Source: Lichenibacterium dinghuense
GTDB taxonomy: Bacteria; Pseudomonadota; Alphaproteobacteria; Rhizobiales; Beijerinckiaceae
Length of the DNA stretch: 64,000 nucleotides
Assembly (NCBI RefSeq): GCF_021730615.1
Contig: NZ_JAJLMN010000001.1
Coordinates: 868,001 to 932,000, forward strand
Direction: 5' to 3'
Positions 7,618 through 16,214 of the stretch are shown here, one piece after another (position 1 is the first letter of the stretch; every line of letters starts with the position of its first letter). Position numbers and translations under genes: made by a program. The notes under the pieces were generated by a model. It saw nothing but the letters and a program-made list of their open reading frames with translations, searched no databases and was not told the origin of the DNA.

Positions 7618-8716
7618 CGAAGCCCGGGCCGGCGACGCCACCGCGGCGCTCGCCGATGCGGCGCCCCCACCCGCCGTCGATCCCCGCCGCTACCACGAGG
7701 CCGCCGACCCGCAGCGCTCGCCCGTGGCGGCGCGCCCGCCCGTCTGCCTCTACCTGGAGGTGACGAACCGCTGCAACCTGCTCTGCACCACCTGCCCGCG
7801 CACCTACGTCGAGCTTGAGCCGCCGGCCGACCTGTCGTGGGACCTGTTCACCCACATCGTCGACCAGATCCCGGACCTCAAGCGTGCGGTCCTGCACGGC
7901 GTCGGCGAGCCGATGCTGGTCAAGGATCTGCCGAAGATGGTGCGCCACCTGAAGGACCGCGGCACCACCGTGCTGTTCAACACCAACGGCACGGTGCTGA
8001 ACGAGCGCAACGGCCGCGCCCTCGTGGACGCCGGTCTCGACGAGCTGCGCGTGTCGCTCGACGCCTCGACGCGCGAAAACTACCTCGCGGTGCGCGGCGT
8101 CGACTATTTCGAGCGCATCCTGAAGAACGTCGCCCGCTTCCGCGCCATGCAGGAGCGCGAAGGCTTCGCCCGGCCCCGCGTCTCGGCCTGGCTCACGGGC
8201 CTCAAGGAGACCGTCGCCGAGCTGCCGGCCTTCGTGCGCCTCGCCGCCGACATCGGCGTGCGCGAGGTCTACCTCCAGCGCCTCGTCTACTTCGACGAGG
8301 GGGCGGTCGGCCTCGCGCGGCCCGACCAGGCGCTGTTCGAGAGCCTCGCCGCCGGCGAGGCCGAGCACATCGCCGAGGCCGAGCGCGTGGCGTCCCGGCT
8401 CGGCCTCGTCTTCTCGGCCTCGGGGGCCGCCTCCGAGCCGGGCCTGAGCCTCGAGCGCAAGGCGGACAGCAACCCGTGGTCGCTGTGCGGGCGGCCCTGG
8501 ACCGTGATGTATTTCACCGCCAACGGTCGGGCGCTGCCCTGCTGCATCGCGCCCTTCGCGCAGGCCGGCTACGAGAACTACACGCTCGGCGACGCCACGC
8601 AGGAAACGCTGCGCGAGATCTGGAACGGCGCCCGCTACCGCGACTTCCGGGCCGCGCTCCAGTCCGACCGGCCGCCGACCGCCTGCGCGAACTGCGGCCT
8701 GCGCTGGAGCCTGTAG
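7610..8716 (+). CDS. Radical SAM/SPASM domain protein
   Basis: A 368-residue radical SAM enzyme. The CxxxCxxC cluster motif is at Cys55, Cys59 and Cys62 (RCNLLCTTC). Barrel segments include LHGVGEP and FNTNG followed by DELRVSLDAS. A C-terminal SPASM-type region has Cys in LCGRPW, LPCCIAPF and ACANCGLRW, enough for an auxiliary [4Fe-4S] cluster. Family members modify peptides, sugars or cofactors; no precursor peptide gene is visible nearby. It is the last of four tightly spaced genes with a DUF2064 transferase, an aminotransferase and a membrane protein, so a shared pathway is likely though undefined. Confidence 0.9.
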   Translation: MLDEARAGDATAALADAAPPPAVDPRRYHEAADPQRSPVAARPPVCLYLEVTNRCNLLCTTCPRTYVELEPPADLSWDLFTHIVDQIPDLKRAVLHGVGEPMLVKDLPKMVRHLKDRGTTVLFNTNGTVLNERNGRALVDAGLDELRVSLDASTRENYLAVRGVDYFERILKNVARFRAMQEREGFARPRVSAWLTGLKETVAELPAFVRLAADIGVREVYLQRLVYFDEGAVGLARPDQALFESLAAGEAEHIAEAERVASRLGLVFSASGAASEPGLSLERKADSNPWSLCGRPWTVMYFTANGRALPCCIAPFAQAGYENYTLGDATQETLREIWNGARYRDFRAALQSDRPPTACANCGLRWSL

Positions 8717-8929
8717 GGCCTTGCGGGCCGGGGGCGCCGAGGGCGTCGTGTCGGTCGTCGTGCCCTGCCTCGTGCTGGTCCGCACCGTGCTGCACCTCGC
8801 CGCAGCGCTTCGGAGTCCCCGTGGCTGAGCGGCGCACGGCGCGGGCGGCGGCACGCTGCGGAGATCGGATCCCCGTCCGACGGTGCCGGGTCGCACCACA
8901 AGCCACCGCGCCGAGATGCAGGCAACGAC

Positions 8930-9748
8930 ATGCTTCAAGCCGTCATGCATCCCGAGACCGTCTACCGCTACTCGATCTGGGCCGTCGCCCTGTCCCTGGG
9001 GGGCTGCGGCGTCGGGGCGGCGCTGCTCATCGGCGTGGCGATGGAGCGCGTCCTGCCGGCGAGCACGCGCCAGCGCGACAACGCCCTCACGGCGGCGATC
9101 CTGTCCATCGTGGGGCTGACGTTCGGCGTGCTGCTCGCCTTCGTGGCGATGCTGGCCTGGGAAAGGTTCGACGCGGCGGAGACGGCCGCGAGCCACGAGG
9201 CGGCTCTCCTCTTGGACCTGGGCAAGGTCGCCGCCGCCATGCCCGACCCCGAGCGGACGCATCTGCTCGGCAGCCTCGCCGCATATGCGCGGGCTGTGCG
9301 CGAGCTGGAATGGCCCGACCAGGCGGAAGGCCGCGCGGTTCCGGCCGGCAGCCCACCGCTCGATCGCGCCGACGCCGTCGTGATCGGGATGCATCCCCAG
9401 GACATCGGCACGGGCAATCTCCAGGCCGCACTGATCGCCGGGCTCACCCGGCTTCGCGACGCGCGAAACGAGCGCCGAGCCGCCGCCGAGTCGCAGTTCC
9501 CGCCCGTGATCTGGGTCGTCGTGGTCGCCGGCGGCGCCGCGACCCTGATGTGCGCCGCCTTGCTCGGTACGGCCAGCCTGCGGCTGCACCTCGCACTGAC
9601 CTCGCTGCTGTCGCTGTCGGGCGTCCTGGTGCTCGTGATGATCGTGGCCCTCGGACACCCGTTCCAGGGCGACCTCCGCGTCACTCCCAAAGCTTTCACC
9701 GAGGTCGAAGACGCCATAGGCGCCCCACTTCGGGAGGCGCCGCCCTGA
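8930..9748 (+). CDS. DUF4239-like (bestrophin-like) membrane protein
   Basis: 272 residues with two hydrophobic helices near the N-terminus (WAVALSLGGCGVGAALLIGVAM and AAILSIVGLTFGVLLAFVAMLAW). A charged soluble stretch (about 75-185) follows, then two helices near the C-terminus (VIWVVVVAGGAATLMCAALLG and LLSLSGVLVLVMIVALG). This 2+2 arrangement with a central ER-rich domain and a final HPFQGDLRV motif matches DUF4239 proteins, sometimes called bestrophin-like. Function is unknown. It stands apart: 213 bases from the radical SAM gene and 122 from the downstream hydrolase. Confidence 0.75.
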   Translation: MLQAVMHPETVYRYSIWAVALSLGGCGVGAALLIGVAMERVLPASTRQRDNALTAAILSIVGLTFGVLLAFVAMLAWERFDAAETAASHEAALLLDLGKVAAAMPDPERTHLLGSLAAYARAVRELEWPDQAEGRAVPAGSPPLDRADAVVIGMHPQDIGTGNLQAALIAGLTRLRDARNERRAAAESQFPPVIWVVVVAGGAATLMCAALLGTASLRLHLALTSLLSLSGVLVLVMIVALGHPFQGDLRVTPKAFTEVEDAIGAPLREAPP

Positions 9749-9870
9749 ACCCTTCCGGCGAACGAGAGGCCGTCTCCCGGAATCGCCCGCTGCCTGGACG
9801 GGCCGAAGCGTCCGAAACTGACCTCACCGACCAGCCAGGCTGGTGCACCCCGGATCCGGAGGATCGAAAG

Positions 9871-10731
9871 ATGACCGTTCGCTACAACACCATCGACGTC
9901 GACGGCCTCGATGTCTTCTACCGGTCCGCCGGCGATCCGGGCGCCCCGGCCGTGCTGCTGCTGCACGGCTTCCCGAGCGCCAGCCACATGTTCCGCGACC
10001 TGATCCCGGAGCTGGCCGCCACGCATCACGTGGTCGCCCCGGACCTGCCCGGCTTCGGCCTGACGGAGCGGCCCACGCGCGGCGCCTTCGCCTACACGTT
10101 CGAGGCCATCGCGAAGGTGGTCGGCCGCTTCACCGAAGTGCTCGGCTTGAAGAGGTTCGCGATCTACGTCTTCGATTATGGTGTCCCCACCGGCTTCCGC
10201 CTGGCGCTGGCCCATCCCGACCGTATCACCGCGATCGTGTCCCAGAACGGCAACGCTTACGCGGAGGGCCTCAGCGAGGGTTGGAACCCGATCCGGCGGT
10301 ACTGGGAGAACGAGACCGATGAGAACCGCGAAGCGCTGCGCGGCCTGCTGAGTGCGGACTCGATCCGCTGGCAGTACGAGCACGGCGTGCCGGACACGTC
10401 CAGGGTGTCGCCGGACGGCTGGACGCTCGACGCGCACTACACGCAGCGCCCCGGCGTCGACGACATCCAGCTCGACCTGTTCCTCGACTACAGGAGCAAC
10501 GTCGCCATGTATCCGGATTTCCAGCGCTATCTCCGAGAGCGTGCACCCAAGCTGTTGGCCATCTGGGGCCGGAACGATCCCTTCTTCATCTCTCCGGGCG
10601 CGGAAGCCTTCAAGCGCGACGTCCCGGACGCCGAGGTTCGCTTGCTCGACACCGGCCACTTCGCCCTGGAAACCCACGCCCGCGAGATCGGTGCTGCCGT
10701 CCGCGACTTCCTCGGCCGCCATCCGGGCTGA
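9871..10731 (+). CDS. Alpha/beta hydrolase, haloalkane dehalogenase/epoxide hydrolase type
   Basis: 286 residues, with ATG 9871 preceded by GGAGG. The oxyanion region LLLHGFPSASHMFRDL is followed by the nucleophile elbow IYVFDYGVP. There the nucleophile is Asp102, not Ser, as in haloalkane dehalogenases and epoxide hydrolases. The charge-relay Asp is in WGRNDPFF and the His in DTGHFALE. It is cytosolic, with no signal peptide. A close paralogue with a signal peptide lies two genes on (11245-12198), and an NTF2-like gene sits between them. The real substrate is unknown; halide release or ester/epoxide hydrolysis are both open. Confidence 0.85.
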   Translation: MTVRYNTIDVDGLDVFYRSAGDPGAPAVLLLHGFPSASHMFRDLIPELAATHHVVAPDLPGFGLTERPTRGAFAYTFEAIAKVVGRFTEVLGLKRFAIYVFDYGVPTGFRLALAHPDRITAIVSQNGNAYAEGLSEGWNPIRRYWENETDENREALRGLLSADSIRWQYEHGVPDTSRVSPDGWTLDAHYTQRPGVDDIQLDLFLDYRSNVAMYPDFQRYLRERAPKLLAIWGRNDPFFISPGAEAFKRDVPDAEVRLLDTGHFALETHAREIGAAVRDFLGRHPG

Positions 10732-10793
10732 TCCCGAACCGATCGCTGCCGGGCCCCGTCGCGCCACCCGATCCCTTCCCAACGAGGCCGACC

Positions 10794-11177
10794 ATGACCC
10801 CCACTGACGTCGTCCGCACCTTCTACGATCGGCTCGCCGCCGGAGACGCGCCCAGCGCCCTCGGCCTCATGGCACCCGACATCGAGTGGATCACCATGTG
10901 GCACTACAAGGTCGAAGGCCGGGGGCCCGCCGCGGTCGCAAAGGGTCTGTTCGGGCCCCTGATGGCCGAGTGGGCCAGCTTCTCGCTGGCGCCCAGCACG
11001 TTCATCGCCGAGGGCGGGACCGTGGTGTCGCTCGGCGCCTTCCGGGGCGTTCATGGCGCCACCGGCAAAGCCGCCGAGGCGCCCTACGCCCACGTCTGGA
11101 CGGTGAATGACGGCAGGATCGTCCGCTTCCGCCAGTACATCGACACGCTGGCGGTCGCTGAAGCGCGGCGCGCGTGA
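10794..11177 (+). CDS. NTF2-like/SnoaL-family small protein
   Basis: 127 residues with the SnoaL pattern: the opening TPTDVVRTFYDRLAAGDAPSALGLMAPDIEWI, a central sheet (STFIAEGGTVVSLGAFRG), and the closing YAHVWTVNDGRIVRFRQYIDT. These cone-shaped alpha+beta barrels bind or isomerise small hydrophobic molecules. It sits 62 bases after one alpha/beta hydrolase and 67 before its secreted paralogue, so the three probably share an operon and a substrate class. No catalytic residues can be assigned. Confidence 0.85.
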   Translation: MTPTDVVRTFYDRLAAGDAPSALGLMAPDIEWITMWHYKVEGRGPAAVAKGLFGPLMAEWASFSLAPSTFIAEGGTVVSLGAFRGVHGATGKAAEAPYAHVWTVNDGRIVRFRQYIDTLAVAEARRA

Positions 11178-11244
11178 CCAGCCGCGGTCGACCGCGCCGA
11201 AGCCCGCACGGTTGCCCGAGGTGTTCATCATCGAGGAATGAACC

Positions 11245-12198
11245 ATGACCTACGGAAAGATCGGGGCCGCGCTCGCCGGGGCGGCCGCATTCGTGGCTTC
11301 GGCTGCGATGGCGGGGCCGCTGCCCTCGACCACCGCGACCACCACCTACCACCGCGCCCAGGTCGACGGGGTCGGCGTCTTCTATCGGGAAGCCGGCCCG
11401 AAGGACGCGCCGACGATCGTGCTGCTCCACGGCTTCCCGTCATCCTCGCGCGGGTACGACAAGCTGATCCCGGTGTTGGCGACGCGCTATCACCTGATCG
11501 CCCCGGATTTTCCGGGCTTCGGCCAGAGCGACGCGCCGCCGCCGTCGGCCTATGCCTACACATTCGACCACTTGGCGCAGACCACGGACCTCCTCCTGGA
11601 AGCCCTGCACCTCGACCGGTACAGCCTGTACATCTTCGACTACGGCGCGCCGGTGGGCATGCGGCTGGCGCTGGCCCACCCCGAGCGCCTGCAGGCGCTG
11701 ATCAGCCAGAACGGCAACGTGTATCGGGAGGGGCTCGGCGCCAAATGGGCCAGGATCGCCGAATACTGGGCGGATCCGTCCGCCCATCCGGAGGTGCTCG
11801 ACGCCTTCCTGTCGCCGGAAGCGACCGAACAACGCCACACCGCCGGCACCTCGCACCCGGAGCGCTACGACCCCGACACCTGGACCGACGAGATCGCGCG
11901 TCTGTCGAGGCCCGGCCAGCGCGAGATCCAGGCGGCGCTGCTCCATGACTACAGGACCAACGTCGCGGCCTACCCCGCCTGGCAGGCGTGGCTCCGGCAG
12001 CACCGGCCGCCGACCCTCGTGGCCTGGGGTGCCAACGACCCGTCCTTCGTGGCCGCGGGGGCGACGGCCTTCCGCGCCGACCTGCCGGACGCGGAGGTCC
12101 ACCTGCTGGACGCCGGCCATTTCGCGCTGGACGAGAAGAACGACGAGATCGCCGCGCTGATCCTGCCCTTCATGGCCGAGCATGTGCCCTCGCCGTAG
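11245..12198 (+). CDS. Exported alpha/beta hydrolase, Asp-nucleophile type
   Basis: 317 residues. An N-terminal signal peptide (KIGAALAGAAAFVASAAMAGP) directs the enzyme to the periplasm. The body is a close paralogue of the product at 9871-10731. It has LLHGFPSSSRGYDKLIP, the elbow YIFDYGAPVGMRLALAHPERL with Asp as nucleophile, ISQNGNVYREGL, WGANDPSF and DAGHFALDEKN. The pair looks like a tandem duplication in which one copy gained export. An LysR gene follows on the same strand and may regulate the set. Confidence 0.85.
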   Translation: MTYGKIGAALAGAAAFVASAAMAGPLPSTTATTTYHRAQVDGVGVFYREAGPKDAPTIVLLHGFPSSSRGYDKLIPVLATRYHLIAPDFPGFGQSDAPPPSAYAYTFDHLAQTTDLLLEALHLDRYSLYIFDYGAPVGMRLALAHPERLQALISQNGNVYREGLGAKWARIAEYWADPSAHPEVLDAFLSPEATEQRHTAGTSHPERYDPDTWTDEIARLSRPGQREIQAALLHDYRTNVAAYPAWQAWLRQHRPPTLVAWGANDPSFVAAGATAFRADLPDAEVHLLDAGHFALDEKNDEIAALILPFMAEHVPSP

Positions 12199-12320
12199 CG
12201 GCCTCCGGGCTCGCCGGCGACGGGGCGGGGCGCCGCGCGGGTTCGACGCGAAAGGACGCGTGGCGCCGCCCCGAGACCCGCTTAGGATCGCGGCCCGCGA
12301 GGCCCACCCCTGGAACGCCG

Positions 12321-13226
12321 ATGGACCGACTGGACGCGATGCAGGTGCTGCTCACGGCGGTGGAGTGCGGCAGCCTGTCCAAGGCGAGCCGCAGGCTCGG
12401 CCAGCCGCTCGCCACCGTGAGCCGCAAGGTGTCCGATCTCGAAGACCACCTGAGGGCGGAGCTCCTGATCCGCTCGTCACGGGGCCTGGAACTGACGCCC
12501 GCCGGCCGGACCTACATCGCGGCGGCCCGCACCGTGTTGGAGCAACTGCACGAGGCCGAGCGGGCCGCCGCGGGCGAGTACGTCGAACCCAAGGGCGACC
12601 TCGTCGTCACTGCGCCGGTGATGTTCGGCCGGCTCCACGTCCTGCCCGTGGTCACCGCCTTCCTGGCGGCGTTCCGGGAGGTGTCGGTCGCGCTGATGTT
12701 GACGGACCGCGTGACCTATTTCCTCGACGATCAGGTCGACGTGGCCCTCCGCATCGGCGACCTGCCCGACAGCGGCCTGATCGCGACCCGCCTCGGCGCG
12801 GTCCGCCGGGTGACCTGCGCGAGCCCGGCCTACCTCGCCTCGCGCGCGGCGCCGGTCACCCCGCAGGACCTCGTCGGCCACGACATGATCTCGTTCGGGA
12901 GCGTGTCGTTTCCCACGACTTGGCGCTACTCCTCGAACGGCAAGGAGGTGGCCGTGCCCTTCAGATCGCGCTTGAGCGTCAGCACCGTCGAAGCGGCGAT
13001 CGACGCGGGCGTCGCCGGCGCGGGGTTGATTCGGACCCTGTCCTACCAAGTCGTCGACCCTGTGCGCGACGGCCGCCTGCGGCTTCTCCTGGAAGGGTTC
13101 GAGCCCGCGCCCCGGCCGGTGCACATCGTCTACGACAAGCGGAACCGCCTGCCGCTCAAGCTGCGCGCCTTCGTGGATTTCGCCGTTCCCCGACTGCGCG
13201 AGCGCTTGTCGGCGGTGCAGATCTGA
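12321..13226 (+). CDS. LysR-family transcriptional regulator
   Basis: 301 residues from ATG 12321. The N-terminal winged helix (MDRLDAMQVLLTAVECGSLS, then ATVSRKVSDLEDHL and LLIRSSRGLELTPAG) is typical LysR; an effector domain covers residues about 90-295. It lies 122 bases downstream of the exported hydrolase and on the same strand, which is less usual than the divergent arrangement of many LysR genes. It is similar in style to regulators of ester and aromatic metabolism, but the effector is not predictable. Confidence 0.9.
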   Translation: MDRLDAMQVLLTAVECGSLSKASRRLGQPLATVSRKVSDLEDHLRAELLIRSSRGLELTPAGRTYIAAARTVLEQLHEAERAAAGEYVEPKGDLVVTAPVMFGRLHVLPVVTAFLAAFREVSVALMLTDRVTYFLDDQVDVALRIGDLPDSGLIATRLGAVRRVTCASPAYLASRAAPVTPQDLVGHDMISFGSVSFPTTWRYSSNGKEVAVPFRSRLSVSTVEAAIDAGVAGAGLIRTLSYQVVDPVRDGRLRLLLEGFEPAPRPVHIVYDKRNRLPLKLRAFVDFAVPRLRERLSAVQI

Positions 13227-13667
13227 CACAGCCTCGGAAGTAGCGGGATATCGGCTCGTCACCCGAGCTCATCCGGTCAAGGTGATCCGGGTCCCGGGTG
13301 CAGATCTCTCAAAGCTTGGCGTCCACTGCAACGATCCGCAGGCATACACCAGGTCGGTCGATATCCCACGACCGACGAAGGCTCCTCCGCGCGTCTGGTT
13401 CGGACCGCGATGAACAAAGGCGATGTCGAGAGATCATGAGAGTGTGTAAGGGCTGTCTTCGACAACGCATCGACTCGCCATGCTGCTCTGTTTCGAGATC
13501 CGTTGCGGGAGCTTAGTACAAAGGTTGCGTGTCTCGTAAGTTTTCCAGCCGCCGAGCGCGTCCTCTCGATACGACACTCCAGCATCATCGCGCGCGAATT
13601 GATCTGGATCACCCTTCACACGTCTCGCGCTCGCCTCGTCAGTGGAACACGCATGGAGCAGGCTTCG
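13227..13667. other. 441-bp gene-free stretch with an 8-bp inverted repeat
   Basis: Between the LysR and AraC genes no frame looks like protein and composition is lower in GC than around it. GTCGGTCG (13353-13360) and CGACCGAC (13369-13376) form a perfect inverted repeat around 8 bases, suitable for a dimeric regulator, but no promoter hexamers stand out. It could be control DNA for the AraC-family gene or a decayed sequence near the IS remnant. Confidence 0.35.
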
Positions 13668-14642
13668 ATGTCCATGAGCACTCTCCAGGCGATCCTCGCC
13701 ACCATGTCGGTCCAGGTCCACGCCTTCGCGTTCTGCGAGATCCAGAACGGGTGGCGGTTGGAGAAGCGAGGGGTGCCGGACGCCCTGATCGTGCATTACA
13801 TCCTGGCCGGCTCCGGCACGATCCAGGCCGGCGACCGACCACCTGTGGCCTTCGGGCCGCACAGCATCGTCATCCCGCCCCGCAATCTCGCGCATACGAT
13901 CGGCTTCGCGGACGCCTCGCGAATGCTGCCCGCGGCGGACGGGCTCGGCCTCCTCCCGAACGGCCTCCTCCGCATCACGGCGGGCGATGGAAGCCGCGAC
14001 ATCCTGCTGGCCTGCGGCGCCATCACGGCCCGCTATGCCGGCGCGCTCGGCCTGTTCGACCGGCTGCAGGACGCCGTCGTCGGCGACCTTTCGGCGAGCA
14101 AGCACCTGCGGCACGCCTTCTCGTTCATGGTCGAGGAGTTGGCCGAACCCGGTCTCGGGACGGCAGACGTGACGGGGGCGCTGATGAAGCGTTGTCTGGT
14201 CTTCTTCCTGCGGCTGCACCTGCAGGACCAGGGGATGTACTCCCCTCTGTTCCGCGCCCTGCGTGATCCGCGCCTCGCCGGCGCCGTCGCGGCCATCGTC
14301 GACGCGCCCGCCGCGCCGCACACGGTGGAAAGCCTCGCGGCCCTTTGCGGCATGAGCCGCACCGCATTCGCCGAGCGCTTCTCCGACACGTTCGGCGAGG
14401 GGCCGATCGCCTTCCTCCAGCGCGCGAGGCTGCGCCTCGCAGCCCAGGTGCTGGTAACCTCCCCGATGCCCGTGAAGGTGATCGCCGCGAGCGTGGGCTA
14501 CGCCAGCCGAAGCCACTTCTCCCACGCGTTCAGGGCCGCCTACGGCATCGACCCGACGGCCTTTCGCCGCCGTCGCGCCGAGGCGGACCTCGATCTCGAG
14601 CCGCTCGACGCGGTGAACCACCCCGTGTCGCCCGGAGGCTAA
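13668..14642 (+). CDS. AraC-family transcriptional regulator with cupin sensor
   Basis: 324 residues. The N-terminal half is an AraC-type cupin sensor (VQVHAFAFCEIQNGWRLEKRG, YILAGSGTIQAGDRP, PHSIVIPPRNLAH). The C-terminal 100 residues are a double HTH: LAALCGMSRTAFAERFSDTFGEGPIAFLQRARL, then VKVIAASVGYASRSHFSHAFRAAYGIDPTAFRRR. ATG 13668 is chosen for the GGAG nine bases upstream; ATG 13653 is also in frame. It is a single gene next to an IS256 fragment. Ligand and targets are unknown. Confidence 0.9.
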   Translation: MSMSTLQAILATMSVQVHAFAFCEIQNGWRLEKRGVPDALIVHYILAGSGTIQAGDRPPVAFGPHSIVIPPRNLAHTIGFADASRMLPAADGLGLLPNGLLRITAGDGSRDILLACGAITARYAGALGLFDRLQDAVVGDLSASKHLRHAFSFMVEELAEPGLGTADVTGALMKRCLVFFLRLHLQDQGMYSPLFRALRDPRLAGAVAAIVDAPAAPHTVESLAALCGMSRTAFAERFSDTFGEGPIAFLQRARLRLAAQVLVTSPMPVKVIAASVGYASRSHFSHAFRAAYGIDPTAFRRRRAEADLDLEPLDAVNHPVSPGG

Positions 14643-14815
14643 TCGGCTTGGGAGGCACGCTGTCCTGAGCGATGCGCCGCCTTCGAGGGGTAGATTCCAC
14701 GGAAGTGGCGGGATTTTGGAGTTGGGTCGGTGGGCGGAGCCCGCCGCCTCCTGGGTGGCCACCGTGCCTCTGGCTAGGATCGGGTTGCGACGCTCGATAT
14801 CGACCGGAGAACACG

Positions 14816-15650
14816 ATGATCGACGACACCATGCCACTGTTGGACGCGCTGCTGAAGCGCGGTGGGGGCGATTCCATGAAGAGCCTGGCCGAGGAGGTGT
14901 TGGCGCGGCTGATGGCTTTCGACGTCGAGGGCCAGATCGGCGCGGGGTGCTTCGAGCGCAGCGAGGCGCGCACCACGCAACGCAACGGCTACCGGCCGCG
15001 CGCCTTCGACACGCGTCTGAGCACGCTGGAGCTGAAGATCCCGAAGCTGCGCAAGGGCTCGTACTTTCCGGCGTTCCTTGAGCCGCGCCGCACGACCGAG
15101 CAGGCGCTGGTGGCCGTGATCCCGGAGGCGTGGATCAAGGGCGTGTCGACCCGCAAGGGGGACGACCTCGTGCAGGAAGGGCTCTCATCGCGGCAGGCCG
15201 CGATGGGTACCCTCCATGGGAATCGAGGGCCTCTCGAAGAGCCAGGTATCGGAGGTGTGTGCCGGCATCGACGGTCGGGTGAACTCCTTTCTGGAGCGGC
15301 CGATCGAGGGCGAATGGACGTACCTGAGGCTGGATGCGACGGACCTGAAGGTGCGCGAGGACGGACGCGTGGTGTCGATCGCCGCCATGATCGCGACCGG
15401 GGTGAACACCGACGGCCGGCGCGAAATCCTGGGGCTCGGCCTGCGTCCGTCCGAGGCGGCCGTGTTCTGGCTCGACTTCCCGCGCGGCCTGGAGCGGCGC
15501 GGCTTCAAGGGCGTCAAGCTCGTCATCTCGGACGCGCACGAGGGCTTGAAGGCCGCCATCGCCCAGGTGTTCAAGGCGACATGGCCGAGGTGCCGCGTGC
15601 ATTTCCTGAGCAACGCCTTGGCTTATGTGCCGAAGGCACAGCACGCCCTC
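14816..15650 (+). pseudogene. IS256-family transposase, frameshifted and truncated
   Basis: From ATG 14816 one frame encodes the N-terminal part (LLDALLKRGGGDSMKSLAEEVL...QRNGYRPR...LKIPKLRKGSYFPAFLEPRR...STRKGDDLVQ). After codons for DDLVQ (about 15178) comes an extra stretch of about 40 bases, and the protein resumes in another frame at MGIEGLSKSQVSEVCAGID. Conserved DDE residues are seen in LRLDATDLKVRE and VISDAHEGLKAA. Similarity ends after NALAYVPKAQ near 15642, so the last catalytic Glu and about 40% of the protein are missing. No matching terminal inverted repeats were found by eye. The copy cannot move on its own. Confidence 0.85.
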
Positions 15651-15803
15651 GACGTTCCGCCTTCCGAGTTCGCGGCCGGGCGCGCGCCCGCACCGGCGCC
15701 CTGACGCCGCGCCCGGCCGGCAGCGGGGGAACTCATCCCCACCTCATTCGCGGCGCGCAGGGTCGCCCGCGACCGGGCCCCGGCCCTGCGGAGACGACGG
15801 AAC

Positions 15804-16052
15804 ATGAAGATCGCCCCCATCGCGCTGTGGTGCGCCGCGCTGCTGTCGACCGCGCTCCTCGCCGCGACGCCCGCCGCGGCGAAGCAGAAGGTCGACCGGG
15901 CGCGGGCCGAGGCCGAGCGGGCCTGCTACCTCGACGCCAAGACGCTCTGCCCGGACGCCATGCCGGACGAGGCCAAGGTCACCGCCTGCTTCACCGCCAA
16001 GCGGACGCAGCTCAGCCCGGCCTGCGGCGCCATCTTCGACAAGGGGATCTGA
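15804..16052 (+). CDS. Small secreted Cys-rich (GLG1-repeat-like) protein
   Basis: 82 residues: a signal peptide (IAPIALWCAALLSTALLAATPAAA) and one short domain with four Cys (ACYLDAKTLCP, VTACFTAKRTQLSPAC). The spacing resembles a single Golgi-apparatus-protein-1-type Cys-rich repeat found in small alphaproteobacterial exported proteins. Two disulfides in the periplasm are likely. GGAGA lies before the ATG. Function is unknown. Confidence 0.7.
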   Translation: MKIAPIALWCAALLSTALLAATPAAAKQKVDRARAEAERACYLDAKTLCPDAMPDEAKVTACFTAKRTQLSPACGAIFDKGI

Positions 16053-16214
16053 GCGGCGCGCGGCCGCTCCGATCCCGGGCGGGCCGACCGCCGGCCTGTC
16101 CTTCGACGAGGAGTGGGCCGCCCGGCGTCTCATCCCTGCAACGCCGGCCGGCGACCCGGTGCAGTCCCCCCCGGCCCGCATTCCCCCGGGCGCACTTCGC
16201 CGCAGGATGGGCGC

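Noticed and set aside
13277-13612. Minus-strand and overlapping plus-strand frames in the LysR-AraC gap
   Set aside because: No ribosome-binding site, odd composition, and no recognisable fold.
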